This document shows, one piece after another, positions 22,445 to 23,437 of a stretch of 23,437 nt of DNA (position 1 is the stretch's first letter; each line of letters begins with the position of its first letter). Below the pieces are notes generated by a model. It searched no databases. It saw nothing but the letters and a program-made list of their open reading frames with translations, and had not been told where the DNA came from. Origin of the DNA: JAZNGX01 sp045576675 (GTDB taxonomy: Bacteria; Bacillota; Clostridia; Monoglobales; Firm-18); contig JAZNGX010000142.1 of the NCBI GenBank assembly GCA_045576675.1, positions 1-23,437 of the forward strand, written 5' to 3'. Position numbers and translations under genes: made by a program.

Positions 22445-23395
22445 ATGATATATTCAAACGTAACAGAATTAATAGGAAGAACGCCGTTATTAAGTCTTGA
22501 AAATTTCAGCAGAGAATATAATATCAAAAAACCTTTGCTTGCAAAGCTTGAATATTTTAATCCTGCAGGCAGTGCAAAGGACAGAGTTGCATTATATATG
22601 ATTGAAGCTGCTGAAAAAGAGGGAAAGCTAAAGCCCGGCACTGTTGTTATAGAACCCACAAGTGGCAATACCGGAATTGGTCTTGCTGCTGTTTGTGCAC
22701 AGCGTAGTTATAAAATAATCCTTACTATGCCGGAAACAATGAGTGTTGAAAGGCGAAAGCTGTTAAAAGCATACGGAGCTGAAATTGTGCTAACAGATGG
22801 AAACAAAGGAATGTCAGGTGCTATAGAAAAGGCTGAAGAGCTTGCTAATCAATTTGAAAGCAGCTTTATACCGGGGCAGTTTGTGAATATGGCAAATCCG
22901 CAAGCTCACCGTGAAACAACAGGTGTTGAAATATGGGAGGATACCAAAGGCGATGTTGATGTATTTATTGCAGGAGTAGGAACTGGTGGTACAATAACAG
23001 GGGTTGGCGAATACCTTAAAGGTAAAAATCCTAATATAAAAATAATTGCTGTAGAGCCTTACGATTCACCACTGTTGTCTGAAGGCAGGTTTGGGTCACA
23101 TGGATTGCAGGGAATAGGTGCGAATTTTGTTCCTGAGATTTTGAATACCAAAATTTATGACGAAGTTATCACTGTGAAAACAGAAGATGCATATGCTGCA
23201 GGCAGAACAATGGCACATAGTGAGGGTGTGTTAGTCGGAATATCGGCAGGTGCGGCATTGCATGCGGCGGCTTTACTGTCTTCAAAAAAAGATTTTACAG
23301 ATAAAAGTATAGTTATACTGTTGCCTGATACCGGTGAAAGATATTTATCTACGACAATGTTTGATAAGTCGGATCGTAGCCATGTCGTTCTGTGA
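22445..23395 (+). CDS. cysK: Cysteine synthase (O-acetylserine sulfhydrylase)
   Basis: A 316-residue PLP enzyme that makes cysteine from O-acetylserine and sulfide in the cytoplasm. The PLP lysine is K45 in NPAGSAKDR, the substrate loop is TSGNTG (72-77), and GTGGTITG is the phosphate-binding loop. QGIGANFVP and PDTGERYLS are also typical. The start is ATG 22445 (MIYSNVTELIGRTPLL), with AAGGA about 10 bases upstream. The open frame extends further upstream to 22361, but those residues are not family-like. No T-box or other leader is visible in the short upstream region. CysK is more likely than CysM or cystathionine beta-synthase, but the exact sulfur donor is not certain. Confidence 0.92.
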   Translation: MIYSNVTELIGRTPLLSLENFSREYNIKKPLLAKLEYFNPAGSAKDRVALYMIEAAEKEGKLKPGTVVIEPTSGNTGIGLAAVCAQRSYKIILTMPETMSVERRKLLKAYGAEIVLTDGNKGMSGAIEKAEELANQFESSFIPGQFVNMANPQAHRETTGVEIWEDTKGDVDVFIAGVGTGGTITGVGEYLKGKNPNIKIIAVEPYDSPLLSEGRFGSHGLQGIGANFVPEILNTKIYDEVITVKTEDAYAAGRTMAHSEGVLVGISAGAALHAAALLSSKKDFTDKSIVILLPDTGERYLSTTMFDKSDRSHVVL

Positions 23396-23437
23396 GCCAA
23401 GGAGTTGATTTATGACATTGTCTTCCTAAGACCGCTT

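Overview
The window reads as ordinary chromosome from an AT-rich, low-GC Gram-positive anaerobe of the Clostridia. The main evidence is the gene order aspS ... recJ-rel-MBL hydrolase-hemZ, a Gld-type ABC operon, a glycine riboswitch in front of an AGCS symporter, the ruvX-DUF1292 pair, strong AGGAGG ribosome binding sites, and many short or overlapping gene junctions. Almost all genes are on the + strand. No phage, transposase, CRISPR array or defence locus is visible. A genus cannot be fixed from the sequence alone.

Layout. (1) 1-458: 3' end of aspS, closed by a hairpin. (2) 534-11348: one long gene run with almost no gaps. It holds a Gld-type ABC exporter (ATPase, permease, GldG-like and DUF4340 proteins), recJ, the bifunctional (p)ppGpp enzyme rel, an MBL-fold hydrolase, an N-terminally short HemZ-type radical SAM protein and a metal-type ABC ATPase without partners. 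(3) 11369-15244: a sigma-A-type promoter, then rpmG-secE-nusG-rplK-rplA, a second promoter with an L10 leader, then rplJ-rplL and a strong terminator. Two L1-binding-like RNA motifs lie before rplK and rplA. SecE and L10 both carry long acidic C-terminal tails. rpoB does not follow rplL. (4) 15277-17100: promoter, single-aptamer glycine riboswitch with terminator, and an AGCS alanine/glycine symporter. (5) 17207-21300: an apparent three-gene operon with an ABC-3 metal permease, a secreted YcdB/SLH-like protein and a glutamate-cysteine ligase-family enzyme. (6) 21302-22117: promoter, ruvX, a DUF1292 gene and a terminator. (7) 22114-22372: a GC-rich nested hairpin that carries a copy of the 3' end of the neighbouring tRNA-Arg(ACG) gene, then that tRNA on the - strand with its own terminator and promoter. 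(8) 22445-23395: a cysteine synthase.

How it fits together. The central part is core translation machinery with typical autoregulation: L1 and L10 feedback on mRNA, and glycine feedback on glycine uptake. The recJ-rel run links DNA repair and the stringent response to an envelope ABC operon by translational coupling. The 3' part links metal transport and thiol chemistry: a metal permease, a gamma-glutamylcysteine-type ligase and cysteine synthase.

No clearly new multi-gene system is visible. The points most worth checking are the tRNA-Arg 3'-end duplication inside a structured element at 22114-22269, the acidic tails on SecE and L10, the split metal ABC transporter, and the metal permease/SLH/glutamate-cysteine ligase operon.
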